64,000 nucleotides of DNA from Lota lota (GCA_026745465.1 JACYXH010000815.1:62001-126000), one strand, 5' to 3'. Shown: positions 44,313 to 57,008, numbered from the stretch's first letter. Numbers and translations: made by a program. The notes: a model not told the origin generated them from the letters alone.

Positions 44313-45758
44313 CATGACGGTGCTAGTAGGCACAGCAACCATTACACACACATTACCTATAAGGCCAGAGTGTGGCACAAAAAGGAACAAAAAGGTGGGA
44401 TCCATTGATGTAACTCTGCACAGACCATCAACAAAAACACGACGACGCACATAGACATACATAAACATAATACACACACACCAGTTGAGGATTAGTCATG
44501 GCGAACGCAGGTTCACACGGGAACGCCCGCGGACCTGGGTTGAGATTTACAACGCACACCTTAACACTCGCTGAGTCACACAACAATCACGACGGATTTC
44601 TCTGAAAACACACCTGTACTTTGTTCGCTATTAATCGCCTATTTAATTATTTATTGTTAAATTTGTTGTATGGGCTTGTTTGCCTTGGTGGTTGAGCAGT
44701 TGATGTGGTGCCTTTATTTTGAAACACACTTTTGCGTTTGTCACTGTAACTGTATGCTGCTACATATTGAACAGCATCATCTGTACAGATTCAAAAATAA
44801 AACGTAATATACAGAGATTCAATAAAATAAATTCATTTTAGTTTGCTCTATTTTTATTAAATATATACTAGTACTCCCTCCCTATACTAGTACTAGCCTC
44901 TGCTCCAATTGAGCTCCTTCCATAGCCATGGCTAGTGATTCCCTAACCATGGCTAGTGTTTCACTCCGCAGCAATGCCTGTTTTCTCGTGGTGGCATAGC
45001 TTAGCATAGCGGTGGTTGTGCTTCCTTAGTCGTGCTATAGCTTAGGTTATGCTTAGGATATGATAAAATATGAGAGAAAAATAGTAATGGTCAGGACAGG
45101 AGTGATTTCCCCTGAACTGGGCCATAGTACGACAAACGTGGACTACTGTTAACCCATCTCCATAGACTCCCATCTACATATTGACAGAATATTAAAAAGG
45201 GGGGTATAGCTTAGCATAGTGGTCGCGTTGCTGAGCGTAGCGGTGGCATAGCTTAGCAGTGGCATAGCTTAGCGTAACGGTGGCGTAGCTTAGCGTAGCG
45301 CTGGCTGTGCTATTTTGGGAGGGAGGGAAGTCAGGGACAGAATTCCCTCAGAAACCACCCGGCTCTCTCCCTCACCATGGCAACAGGGAAGAGCCGGTCC
45401 CCGTTACGCAAGAGTATGAGAATCTGGCAGGGGAGGGAAAGCAACTCCCCCACACTCTCCCTCTCCTCCATCCTCCCATCACCCCCTCCCACCCCATTCC
45501 ATTCGTCAACTGTTTTCAGCCCACTAACAATCATGTGTTCATCCTTTCCCTCGTTCACTCGCTCTCTGCCTCAATCTCTCTTACTAACATATATAAACAA
45601 CATACTTCCTAACTCTCTCACATCTTCCGTCTAGAACCTTTGACGTCCCATCTTCCATCTCATCCGTCTCTTTCTCTTTCTCCTTCCTCATTTCATTTTG
45701 CTCACCAATGTAAGAAAAAACACCCGCAAAGCAACAATGAGACTAGTTCTGTGGTCCA
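44310..45758. other. non-coding stretch
   Basis: No gene recognised. 45205-45310 is a degenerate array of TAGCTTAGCGTAGCGGTGGC-like units. Confidence 0.4.
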
Positions 45759-45933
45759 CACACCTGGAGGTCTCCTCATGTGAGGTGGGCTTGGTGTGTG
45801 CACACCTGTAGGTCTCCTCATGTGAGGTGGGCTTGGTGTGTGCACACCTGGAGGTCTCCTCATGTGAGGTGGGCTTGGTGTGTGCACACCTGGAGGTCTC
45901 CTCATGTGAGGTGGGCTTGGTGTGTGCACACCT
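45759..45933. repeat. 42-bp tandem repeat, 4 copies
   Basis: Unit contains CCTGGAGGTCTCCTCATGTG. Because 42 is a multiple of 3, several frames on both strands stay open. Confidence 0.95.
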
Positions 45934-46964
45934 GGCCGGCTCAGGGGAGCGGGGTTTCAATGTCCCCCGTTGTGAAACCCCCAGCATGCACAGAAACCTG
46001 AGCAACTGCATGAGCCTGGAACCAAGTGAGTGAGTGAGTGAGTGAGCATGTGTGCGTATTTGTGTGTGTGTGTGTCCTTTCAGTATTGATCTAACATTGA
46101 GAGCTGTGACCATTGACAGCCATGGATGAGTCTTAATGACACAAAAGAGTGCACGCTCACACACACACACACACACACACACACCTGGAGGGAATAGTGA
46201 ATGGCTGACCCAAACACAACAGGGAGTGCTGTAAAGGAGTGAGCCGCATGGCTCAGTGAGGTTAAATAACACATTAAAACAAAGAGCATCAATAAACAAA
46301 GCCAGGCCTAGAGTTTACCCTCCCAACCATTTCTTTATTCTGCGGTTCGCTTTCTACTGCCCATGTGATATAGACCAGGAGACTCGTTGATTGTGTGTGC
46401 AATAGGTTAGGTCATTTGATCGCACAAACACTATCTATCCCAAACATCTTGTTGGGAATAGATCCCAAACATCATTAATACAGTATTCCCCTTTTCAGTC
46501 TTCAAACCTTCTAAGGATTTAAATTAAACGCTTATGAATCGTGAGCCACAGTGTGAACACCACTAATCTTATCGGCTTTGAAAAGTCACAGGACGAGAAG
46601 AAAACCCAGATCATGCAGGATGTTCCAGCGGGGGCGGCCGTTGTCTTAGCGACGCGGCCTATCAACAAACAAGCAAGCGCTAAAGCACAACAGGATTTCT
46701 GCAATTTCTTCCAATCAAAACATGCTGAGCCGCTGCGCTGCAGCTGCTGTGATGCTAATTGCGCTAGCACAGTGGCTTCAGAGTGGAGAGGTTTCATTTG
46801 AGCCCCCTGCGGAGGAGTCCTCCTCGGGTCACAACGGGTTCAAGAAACTTGAAAATATTAAAATAAATCACAATCAACGGCAACTGGATAGAGAGAGAGA
46901 CAGACAGAGAGAGACAGACAGAGAGAGAGAGACAGAGCGAGAAGCAGAGAGAGAGAGAGAGATC
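45934..46964. other. non-coding stretch with microsatellites
   Basis: GAGT (46027-46045), GT, CA (46158-46184) and GACAGA/GA (46888-46962) tracts. No exon supported. Confidence 0.4.
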
Positions 46965-47129
46965 GTGATCTTTCAAAAAAGGTCTGGGCTCCAAGACCAA
47001 CATTTTAAATTATATTTGGACTCTTTCAAACACACAAATAATTACACATACTTGGGCCTAAACATCTGTCCAACTGGTTCATTCAAAACGGCTGTCAACA
47101 ACCTCAGAGACAAAGCCAGAAGAGCCTTC
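46965..47129 (+). mobile_element. LINE reverse-transcriptase fragment, 5' part
   Basis: Reads VIFQKRSGLQ, then NNYTYLGLNICPTGSFKTAV and NLRDKARRAF, the thumb/connection part of a fish non-LTR retrotransposon ORF2. The reading is cut at 47129 by the mag-type element and resumes at 51945. Confidence 0.7.
47125..47129 (+). repeat. target-site duplication, left
   Basis: CCTTC, identical to 51940-51944. Confidence 0.9.
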
Positions 47130-47296
47130 TGTTGTAGAGTGGGATATGACCACTAGGGGCAGTAGTGCCATTGTTGGGCACAGGAACTGACCGCTCTCTC
47201 CCCGGAGTTAGAAGTTGATGCTTGGTCATTCAATAAAGAGTTATGAGCCAAGTCTGTGACCGTCCAGTTACTAATTAGTATTCCCAAGATACTACA
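47130..47296 (+). repeat. 5' LTR of the mag-type element
   Basis: TGTTGTAGAG...GATACTACA, contains AATAAAG. Differs from the 3' LTR at one base (GGGCAC versus GGTCAC). Confidence 0.95.
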
Positions 47297-47483
47297 TTGG
47301 CGACGAGGATAATTTGGAATATGGAAGCGGTGAAGACAGGACGTTTTTACTGAGTAAGTGACGGCGGAACCTAGTAACAGGCTAGTTTGCTAGGAAAGGC
47401 TAAGAGTGTGACGCTATCGACATTGGGCAAGCTAGCGAAGGCTTCGCTCTCTCTTTGGCGGCTGTGACTGGTCGACAGACAAG

Positions 47484-48440
47484 ATGGCAGGCACATTCGG
47501 GTCGGTGGCACCATTTGACAACAAGACACAAGTGTGGGAAGAATACTGCGAAATTCTGGAGCATTTTTTTGTTGCAAATGAGATCGACGAGGCTGTAAGG
47601 AAAATGGCCATCCTATTGAGCTGTGTGGGCGCGCAGACCTACGCATTGATGAGGAACTTACTGAGCCCGGCAAAGCCAGGGGAAACGTTATATATGACTT
47701 GGTGAGTCTACTGCGATCCCATTTCAATCCTAAACCGAGTGAAATAGTACAAAGATGGAAATTCAACTCAAGAAATAGGAAACCTGAGGAAAGTGTCAGT
47801 GATTATGTGGCGGAGCTGAGGAAGCTCGCGCAGGACTGCAACTATGGGGACACGCTCACAGTGATGATACGTGACAGATTAGTGTGCGGCATAAATGACG
47901 ACAGAATACAGCGGAGACTTTTGTCAGAGGATGGTTTGATGTTTGACACGGCGCTAAAGAAAGCGCTGGCCATGGAAGCGGCCAACAAGGACATAAAGGA
48001 CTTGACTTCTATGAGCGACGGAAAAGGGAGCCGACTTGTGGCGGGGTCCGTTTACAAAGTGGACGCCCGCGCAAAGACGCAGCAGCGGGGGCGCAAAATG
48101 CTACAGATGTGGCGGGAACAGCCACTTGGCAAACGAGTGCAGGTTCGCGGGAGAAAAGTGTCACAACTGCGGTAAGACAGGGCACATAAAGCGGGCCTGC
48201 AAACTGGCATGGAACGAGACATCGAGCGCCCAGGGACCTACAAAGGTTAAAAGGGAGAGTGAGAGTTATTCAAAAAGTGCGCATTTCATACAGGAAGAGG
48301 AAGAGAGTAGTCAGGAGAGTAGTGAGGATGTATTCACTATTCACAGTATGAACACTACCATTCCCAAAGTACCTCCTCTCAGGCAATATTTAAAAGTAAA
48401 TGGATGTAAGGTAAATTTGAGATTGATACCGGCTGTAGTG
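47484..48440 (+). CDS. gag of the mag-type element (frame-broken)
   Basis: Structural protein. Starts MAGTFGSVAPFDNKTQVWEE at 47484, continues after a one-base shift near 47700 with the capsid segment NPKPSEIVQRWKFNSR and RDRLVCGINDDRIQRRLL. In a third frame after about 48090 come two CCHC zinc knuckles, CYRCGGNSHLANEC and CHNCGKTGHIKRAC. These motifs are those of mag-clade Gag. The shifts are small and the protein text is conserved on both sides. Confidence 0.85.
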
Positions 48441-51400
48441 TAACAGTAATGTCACAGTCAGAGTATGCTAAGCTATGGAAGAAGGCAAATGTGCCAGAGC
48501 TAGGTACATGTCCTATCAGTCTTAAAACATATACGGGACAAAAAGTTGACATTCTGGGGTCAGCTAATGTGAAAGTTGAACATAAAGGAATGGTCAAAGA
48601 GTTACCAGTTGTAGTTGTAGCGGGGTCAGGACCAAACCTGCTTGGGCGAGGGTGGATCACCAAGTTAGATGTGGACTGGCGTACAATGAATAAGATAATG
48701 GACAGCAAAGATGCTTTACAGGAAGTGTTAAAGAAACATGAGCAGGTGTTCAAGGATGAGCTTGGCACATTAAAAGGAGCCACAGCAAAGATACATGTAG
48801 CCAGTGATGCTACACCCCGCTTCTTCAAACCGAGGTCAGTTCCGTTTGCAATGAAAACGAAGGTAGAGGCTGAGTTAGATCGGCTCTTGAAGGAAAACAT
48901 CATAGAACCAGTGAAGTTCTCAGACTGGGCAGCACCAATAGTCCCAGTGGTAAAACCGGACAATACGGTGAGAGATTGTGTGGTGACTATAAAGTGACTG
49001 TAAATAGAGTGTCATCACTAGAACAGTACCCCATTCCTAAAATGGAGGACATGTTCACGTCCCTAGCGGGGGGGTGAAAAATTCAGTAAACTGGATATGA
49101 GTCATGCTTACCAACAGATAAGGCTAGATGAAGACTCAAAGAAATACGTCACAGTGAACACGCACAAGGGACTGTTCACCTATGCAAGGTTACCCTTCGG
49201 AGTCAGCTCCAGTCCTGCAATCTTCCAGCGCACTATGGAAGGGATTCTACAGGGGATTCCCCAGTGTGCAGTCTATCTCGACGACATCCTTCTGACAGGA
49301 ACGGATGATCAGGACCACATCCGTACACTGGACAGAGTGTTACAACGGCTGGAGGAGGCAGGGCTACGATTGAAAAGGAGTAAGTGCAACTTCATGGAGA
49401 AGGAAGTTACATTCCTAGGACACAGGGTGGACGCTACTGGGCTGCATCCAGTGCCAGAGAAAAGTGAAGGCGGTCCAAGATGCACCAGCGCCTACTACAG
49501 TCACGGAATTGAAAGCATATCTGGGACTGTTAAACTACTACCATAGGTTCCTACCGAAGTTGTCTACCCTATTGGCTCCTCTGCACCAGCTGCTTAGGAA
49601 GGACGAGCCATGGTGTTGGGGGTCGGAGCAAAAACGGGCCTTCAACCAGTCAAAAGAATTGTTACAGTCGAGCAGAGTGTTGGTACATTATGATGAAGGA
49701 AAAGTACTGATACTATCCTGTGATGCCTCACCCTACGGGTTGGGAGCGGTATTGTCTCATCGTATGCCAGATGGGGCTGAGAAGCCTATAGGGTTTGTAT
49801 CGCGCACACTCTCACCTGCTGAAAAGAACTATTCAAAACTTGATAAGGAGGGGTTAGCTATCATATTTGGCGTGAAGAAGTTTCATAAATACTTATATGG
49901 GAGGAAGTTTGAAATCTGTACTGACCATAAGCCTCTTATCAGTTTGTTGAATGAAATGAAAGCGGTGCCACAAATGGCATCTCCCAGAATAATGAGATGG
50001 GCAGTAACATTACGAGCATATGAGTATGTCATTACTTACAGAGCAGGCATGGACAACGGTAACGCTGATGCTCTCAGCCGCCTCCCTCTCCCAGAGTGTC
50101 CAAGCAGTCCGCCTCCTGAGGAACGAGTGCTAATGCTGGATCAGGAGATCAGCCCAATGACGACCTCGAAACAAATCCAGAGCTGGACAGCCAAAGATCC
50201 AGTCCTGTCGAGGGTCCGGGAGTACCTACTGAGGGGCTGGCCAAATCACATGGATGGACATGAGTTTGCCGTTTACAAACAGAGGCAGCACGAGCTCAGT
50301 GTTCAGGACAGCTGTGTGCTGTGGGGAGCCCGGGTCGTCGTTCCAGAGAGAGGTCGCACAGCAATGATGGAACAACTGCATCAGAGTCATCCCGGCATGA
50401 CCAGAATGAAAGGCTTGGCCAGGAGCTACATGTGGTGGCCCAATATGGATTCTGACATTGAAAAGAAGGTCAAATCATGCACCACATGTCAAGAGCAGAG
50501 AAAAGCACCTGCTAGTGCCCCACTCCATCCCTGGGAGTGGCCCAGTAAGCCATGGAGAAGGCTACACATAGACTATGCAGGTCCTTTCATGGGAAAGATG
50601 TTTTTGGTAATAGTAGACGCTCACTCAAAATGGATGGACGTATACCCATTGAGCTCAGCTACGTCAGCTGCTACCGTGGATAGTCTCAGGAACAGTTTCA
50701 GTAGTCACGGCATTCCGGAGATGATCGTTTCAGATAATGCTCAGTGTTTTGTGTGTGAGAACACCAAAGAGTTCATGACAAAAAATGGAATCACACATGT
50801 CACATCAGCACCCCACCACCCTTCTTCCAATGGGCTGGCGGAGCGGGCTGTTCAAACTTTTAAAGAGCTAATGAAAAAGAGCTCAGGTGAGACATTGGAG
50901 ACAAAACTGAATAGGGTTTTATTTAGTTATCGTATAACTCCACAGTCTACCACTGGACTTTCCCCTGCTGAGATGATGATGGGAAGGAAGTTGAGGTGCA
51001 CATTAGACCTGATACACCCAGATCTAAAGAGTAAAGTGGAGGCTAAACAAGCAGGACAGAAAACATACCATGACAGACACACAAAAGATCGCAGTTTTGT
51101 TGTCGGAGACTTGGTGTATACCAAGAATTTTGGGTATGGCCCTAAATGGATACCGGGGCTGGTTCAGGAGATCACAGGGCCCGTCTCGTACACTGTACTA
51201 TTGGGGAATGGTCGAGTGGTGCGTCGGCATGTTGACCAGCTGTTCAGCAGGCAAGAAGATGACAGTTCAGAGCCAATGACAGACAAAACAGACGAGGACG
51301 ACTACAGAGAGCTCAGTCCACCAGACAGTGAGGTGCCACAGGACACAGGTATACCACGGGCACAAACAGACAATGCACCTGTTGCTGAGGAAATCAACGC

Positions 51401-51485
51401 GCCTGGTGGTTCACCTAAAGTGGAATTGCGACGCTCTCAAAGAACAAGAAAAGCCCCAGCTCGTTTTGGAGAGTTTGGGAGGTAA
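48405..51485 (+). CDS. pol of the mag-type element: protease, RT, RNase H, integrase (frame-broken)
   Basis: Protease: the active-site text around 48420 (I-D-T-G) is shifted by a missing T in a T-run. [16 protein letters not shown], then [33 protein letters not shown] and [10 protein letters not shown] near 49270. RNase [17 protein letters not shown] and [10 protein letters not shown], ending [11 protein letters not shown]. Integrase: HHCC finger [17 protein letters not shown]...CTTCQ, core [15 protein letters not shown] and NGLAERAVQ (D,D-E), ending near 51485. One-base shifts lie near 48430, 48965, 49070 and 49465; the last is an extra A in AAAA. Confidence 0.9.
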
Positions 51486-51757
51486 AGGAGATTCCTTCTT
51501 ATGGGCTAGAATGCGCCCTTATCTCCTTTAGGAAGTAAGGTAGTCTACCCTTGCTTCAAATAAAGACATTATGTGAGTGTATCTGAAAAGAAAAAGAAAT
51601 GGGACACTCACACGGCCTTTTTTATTGTTTTTGAAACCGGTTCAAGCTGTTGCTTATAAGTTGAATTGTTATTTGTGGTTACTGTTGTTGAAAATGGCAT
51701 ATTGTGTTCACATAGTGTTTAATATGAAGATATTTTACTAACCGGGTTAGTTCAGAT

Positions 51758-51772
51758 TTAAGGGGGGAGGAA
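51758..51772 (+). promoter_or_regulatory. polypurine tract of the mag-type element
   Basis: AAGGGGGGAGGAA abutting the 3' LTR. Confidence 0.85.
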
Positions 51773-51939
51773 TGTTGTAGAGTGGGATATGACCACTAGG
51801 GGCAGTAGTGCCATTGTTGGTCACAGGAACTGACCGCTCTCTCCCCGGAGTTAGAAGTTGATGCTTGGTCATTCAATAAAGAGTTATGAGCCAAGTCTGT
51901 GACCGTCCAGTTACTAATTAGTATTCCCAAGATACTACA
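51773..51939 (+). repeat. 3' LTR of the mag-type element
   Basis: 167 bp, 166 identical to the 5' LTR; followed by CCTTC. Confidence 0.95.
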
Positions 51940-51944
51940 CCTTC

Positions 51945-53085
51945 CATGCAATAAAATGAAACATTCAAATTGAAATCCCAATCCAAATCTGGCTGAAGAT
52001 CCTAGTTTCGGTCATAGAACCCATTGCCTTATATGGCAGTGAAGTCTGGGGTCTACTCAGCAAACAACTACGATTTGAAACCTGGAACAAACACACAAAT
52101 TGAATGCATGTCAAATGTCAAATTTGGTAAAATATATATTTCACCTTCAAAGGAAAACCCCAAACAATGCCGGCGGAGCAGAACTAGGCCAATATCCCCT
52201 CCAAATCAAAATAGAATAAATAACTATAAAATTTCACATAAAATCAAGCAACCCCCTAGCCCTCCACCACAAAGCCCTAAACCAAGAAACATACCCAGAA
52301 AAAAAGTCCTCTTCACCAGCTGGTCCTGAGGCTCTGTTCACTAACTAGCCCTACAGAGCCCCAGGTCAGCACACACACAACCTGGCCCAAACAAATCATC
52401 AGCAAACTAAAATAAAGATACATTACACATTGGAAAGACACGACAAAAACCCAATCCTAAAATGGACTGCTATCTGGCCCTAAACCGTCCATACACACGA
52501 GCAGAGTACCTGAGCACCGTATCTAACTCCACACTCAGGAAGACACTGACCAGATCCCGGCTCAGCGGACACAGCCAGGCCCGGTCGCCCCAGACAGACC
52601 TGGCTACCCAGGGAGGAGAGGCGGTCAGGCGGTCCACAGAAACAAGTGGAAACCCAAACCCACTTCCTGCTGCACTGTCCAAAGTACAAAGACAAATATA
52701 TAATATTTATTTCCTACATTTACCCAACAATACCCACAATTCGAATCCCAATCAGACGGTGAGAAAATAAAATATATCCTTGGGGAAATACCAAAATGCT
52801 GCTTGTTGGCAGCAAGATATGTCCTCGCTTGTCATATCCTCAGGGACAACCAGGGAAACACCTTATAACCAATGTTCTTTCATGTCCTGTTACGGTTCTT
52901 TCATGTACAATTATTGTTCTTTCATGTACTATTACTGTTTTCATAGTGTATTGTCGTTGTATTACTGTTGTATCATCACTGCCTTATTGTCTTTGTATTA
53001 CTACTTACATTATTGTTTTATTTATGTTTTTGTAACTCTTTTGCTTTTTCATGCTAGTAAAGCCCTTAAATTTGCAATTTAAATT
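51945..53085 (+). mobile_element. LINE fragment, 3' part with tail
   Basis: Continues the split LINE: PIQIWLKILVSVIEPIALYG and SEVWGLLSKQLRFETW, then, after decayed text, LNRPYTRAEYLSTVSNSTLR near 52490 and an AT-rich 3' UTR ending CTTTTTCATGCTAGTAAAGCC. The end touches the GA-rich array at 53086. Several stops and shifts; an old copy. Confidence 0.7.
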
Positions 53086-53470
53086 GAGAGAGGCAGAGAG
53101 AGCGCGAGGCAGAGAGAGAGAGAGAGGCAGAGAGAGAGCGAGGCAGAGAGAGCAAGAGAGAGAGAGGCAGAGAGACAGCGAGGCAGAGAGAGCAAGAGAG
53201 AGAGAGGCAGAGAGACAGCGAGGCAGAGAGAGCAAGAGAGAGAGAGCAAGAGAGAGAGAGGCAGAGAGAGAGCAAGAGCAGAGGCAGAGAGAGAGCAAGA
53301 GAGAGAGGCAGAGAGAGAGCAAGGCAGAGAGCAAGAGAGGCAGAGAGAGCGAGGCAGAGAGAGAGAGAGAGAGAGAGGCAGAGAGAGAGCGAGGCAGAGA
53401 GAGAGAGAGAGAGAGAGAGAGGCAGAGGGAGAGTGTGAGAGAGTAGCAGAGGAGAGAGAGATGCAGAGAG

Positions 53471-53514
<44 letters not shown>

Positions 53515-53516
53515 GA
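53086..53516. repeat. GAGAGGCA/GA array
   Basis: GAGAGAGAGGCAGAGAGAGC-type units; starts exactly at the LINE 3' end. Confidence 0.95.
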
Positions 53517-53815
53517 AAAAGAGGGACCTCAAAGCTGCGTTGTGATTTGTCAGGACGAGTGTTTTTGTTATGGTACACAGCTGAGTATACTGAAATTCAA
53601 TCCATCCCGTGCAAATGATGAATAAAGTGTTGTGAGGTGATGATGAGCTGAAGTTAGGGACAGTATGGAGGGTAGAACAGCATTCGCCCTCCTGATGTTA
53701 TGCCCCTCCTGTCTACCCCACCCAAACATCTGTTGAGAGGAGCACCCCCTGCTGAGGCAAGGGCGGAGGGATGCACCACCTTTAGTCAAGGACGAGGCCA
53801 CTCAAGGGCTTGGTG

Positions 53816-53820
<5 letters not shown>

Positions 53821-53867
<47 letters not shown>
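53821..53867. repeat. GT microsatellite
   Basis: (GT)n. Confidence 0.95.
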
Positions 53868-54603
53868 CGTGTGTGCGAAAGTGTGCAAAAATGTGTGTCT
53901 CTGTTTGTGTGTACTGTTGTCAACCTGAGTGAATTAAATTTGCTCTTGAATAACCCCCCCCCCCCCCCACCACCACCACCTCGCCATGCCTGCTGCGTCC
54001 TGATTGGCCGGTTGGTTCCTGGTGGCAGGACATGAGGCCCACATCACCTGGCGCCCGCCTGTTTCCCTGGTAACCGCCACACCGGGCCCGGGTACTGCAC
54101 ACCATTAGGCCATGCCAGCACCGCTCGGCAGACGAGCACACACAAACACACACACGTATTTACACGAACGCGCACACACACACATATATATTTACAAACA
54201 CATTCAGATACACACACACACACACAATACAAGTATATACACAGATTCACACATACACAGACACGCACAAATACACCCCTACACTAATGCCCATTTCAAG
54301 ACTTCCTCCTCGGCTGCGTCATATTGATTCAACCCTGTACTTTTCCCAAACGCACTTGCCTAACTGTATATACACATATACACACACACGTGTGTGTGTG
54401 TGTGTATATATATATAAATACTTTGTTATTTATTTTTTATTCCTACACTCGCGCGCGCCAGACATAGCTTCCTACTCGTCACATTTTCCCGTCCCTCCAA
54501 AACCATAAAAAGAAGACGACGGCTTCCACATCCCCCCCCCCCCCCCCCACCACCAGGAGGGAGCAGGAGCCCAACAGAGACAGCTTTTGTGGTGGTCAGG
54601 GTG

Positions 54604-54637
<34 letters not shown>

Positions 54638-55430
54638 GGATGAGGATGAGGGTGGGTTGTTAAGGGAGAGGAGACGCAGGAGGACAGTGACGTGCGGGGC
54701 TACCTTCAGGAGAACTTCAACTACTATCTTCTCAGAACCCTCCCACCCCACCCCACCCCACCCCACCCCGGGGGACCGCAGCCATCGTTACAGAGCACCA
54801 TGCTGACGCTCACGCCCCCCCTTCTCACCGTCCTTCTCTCTCTACCTCTTCCCCTCTCCCTCTCTCACGCTTCCTCACTCACTCTCCCCCTCCCCCTCAC
54901 TCTCCCTCTCCCTCCTTCTTCCCCCAGCTCCTACGACAATGCTCACCTTTCTGCAGTGCCAACATCAATTCCACTCGGCCCAAGTTTCCAGGAAGTGTCT
55001 CCAGTAAAACAGAGGAGCTCACCTGCACATGGAAAAGTGTGTGTATGTGTGTGTGCATGCGTGTGTGTGTGCGTGTGTGTGTGTGTGTGTGTGCGTGTGT
55101 GTGTGCGCATAGTGTAAAGCAAGAAAGGGTTTATAAGGGTCCGCTTAGCTTTAACGGCTCTTTGGCTACAAAGGATTATCCAAACTATTCCACTGATTGT
55201 ACAGCAGGCCCTGTTGCTGGACCCTGACTTAAAGCCTAGCGCAAACACACACTCACACATACACACGGACAGACAGGTGCGCACGCCCCCCACACACACA
55301 CACACACGCACACGTACTAACACTACACATGTGAACACCCACACATACACATACGCACACAAAGAAAAACATTAAAACACACACACACACGTCTGCAGTC
55401 GTCAGAGGGTAGAGCGTAAATGGAAGGAAA
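53868..55430. other. repeat-rich non-coding stretch
   Basis: Poly-C at 53954-53969 and 54534-54549, CA tracts at 54140-54290, ACGTGTGT/TATA tract at 54378-54420, GAT repeat 54607-54655, CCCCA repeat 54746-54772, GT 55039-55110, CA 55240-55395. An exon-like piece after TTCTTCCCCCAG| at 54928 reads SYDNAHLSAVPTSIPLGPS but has no partner. Confidence 0.4.
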
Positions 55431-55502
55431 TTGTCATCCCATCGCCACGGTGACAGGTTAATGCCGTGGTCATCCCATCGCCACAGTGACAGGTTAATGC
55501 CG
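55431..55502. repeat. 36-bp tandem duplication
   Basis: GTCATCCCATCGCCACGGTGACAGGTTAATGCCG-type unit, twice. Confidence 0.85.
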
Positions 55503-55574
55503 ACTGAAAGCAGCTAATGAACGGCAGGCCCCTGAAGGAGACACGTGTAGCGCCATCACGCGGAGACGCAACAC

Positions 55575-55862
55575 GCACACACACACACACACACACGGGA
55601 ACATACAATCACATGAACACGAACACACACACACACACAGATACATACACATGCATGTGAGCAGACATGAATGTGAACACACACACACACACGGGAACAA
55701 ACATACAATCACATGAACACGAACACACACACACAGATACATACACATGCATGTGAGCAGACATGAATGTGAACACACACACACACACACACAAGCACAC
55801 ACGCAAATTAACACAAGCCCACACACAGACATGCATGAACACATACACACACACACACACAA
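55575..55862. repeat. CA array with duplicated 100-bp block
   Basis: GGGAACATACAATCACATGA ... GCATGTGAGCAGACATGAAT occurs twice within CA tracts. Confidence 0.9.
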
Positions 55863-56740
55863 GATGGTTCCTGCAGCGAGTGGGCGGTATCCGCTCTGAT
55901 AACATCAGAGCACGTTCGCCTGCCACTCAAATTGAAAGTCAGAGAGCAGAGGTGGAGGAAAGACAGCCAATAGCAACACACCAAATGAAAAATAAAAAGT
56001 CAAAACATGCAATTAACCTGCTTTACAAACAAGGGTCTGCAAAATGAAAAGCTTGCTTTAATAAGTACATCTGTATATCCAAGTAGTACCTACGTGACCA
56101 AGTACTTCACAAATACCTGAACCATAATAACTTAATAGGTGCTATCTGATATCTCTTTAAATTAGCCGGATGACAAATAGTTTTCCTGCAGGCCAGGTGT
56201 GATGGGTGGATTGCTTCCTGCCGGTTGCTTCGGTTATTAGTCAGCAATCAATCAGTCACTATCATCCCCGGGGCCTCTTGTGGGCCCCGGAGCCCTAATA
56301 AGACACACCTGATAATACAAGATCAGAAGGGAAAGAAGAGAACGCTCTCTTCATTTCGCACTCTCAGGATAAATGTGCTTTATTAATCCCGGATGGGAGA
56401 TTTGGGTCTACCGGACGGTCCTAAAAAAGGTAATCTGGTCCATAAAATAAAAATACGTACAAAAAATAATCTGTATACACAATATGAGGAGCAGAAACGT
56501 AAGAGCAGAATGTTAAATGTAAAAAAAAAAAAATTGTTTCCAGCCGACGTAGGAAGGAATAGACACTAACCCAACGTCAGGATGGTAAAGTGGCCGTATT
56601 CTGTTTCATTCACACAAAAAAAGCTGCCAGTTCAAATTCCGCCGCTCTGCGTTGCCTCCCTGTTGCACGTTCCCTCCGTTCCCTCCGTTTTCCTCTCCAT
56701 CCTAAAAGCGAACGCGTCTCCGAGGTTAGCGTTAAGCTAA
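55863..56740. other. no feature recognised
   Basis: AT-rich; an A13 run at 56521. Confidence 0.4.
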
Positions 56741-56780
56741 ACAGACGTCCCCGGGCTGGTTCCAGCCCGGGGACGTCTGT
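56741..56780. repeat. perfect hairpin, 19-bp GC-rich arms, 2-base loop
   Basis: Arms 56741-56759 and 56762-56780. Followed by short TATGCTGCT repeats to about 56840, where the loop-side half (GGTTCCAGCCCGG) recurs once. Confidence 0.9.
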
Positions 56781-56937
56781 TATGCTGCTTATGCTGGTTA
56801 TGCTGCTTATGCTGTATGCTGCTTATGTGCTTATGCTGGTTCCAGCCCGGCTGTTGTAGTTACCGTTGCTAAAACCTTGCATTGTTCCCCGCCTCTGGGA
56901 GAGAGTTCCCCTTTGTGTGACTCTCACCACCACCTCC

Positions 56938-56939
<2 letters not shown>

Positions 56940-56993
<54 letters not shown>

Positions 56994-57008
56994 CACACAC
57001 ACACACAA
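56940..57008. repeat. CA microsatellite
   Basis: (CA)n. Confidence 0.95.

Larger units (their letters stand above)
47130..51939 (+). mobile_element. Ty3/gypsy LTR retrotransposon, mag type, near full length
   Basis: 4.8 kb with 167-bp LTRs, 5-bp target duplication CCTTC, probable primer-binding site right after the 5' LTR (TGGCGACGAGGAT at 47298) and polypurine tract AAGGGGGGAGGA before the 3' LTR. Gene order gag - protease - RT - RNase H - integrase. One LTR mismatch indicates very recent insertion. Confidence 0.95.

Noticed and set aside
45307..45634. Plus-strand ORFs of 85-101 residues
   Set aside because: Low-complexity Ser/Pro text, no splice or homology support.
53005..53578. Long Ser/Leu and Arg/Glu ORFs
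   Set aside because: Translations of the GA/GGCAGA array on either strand.
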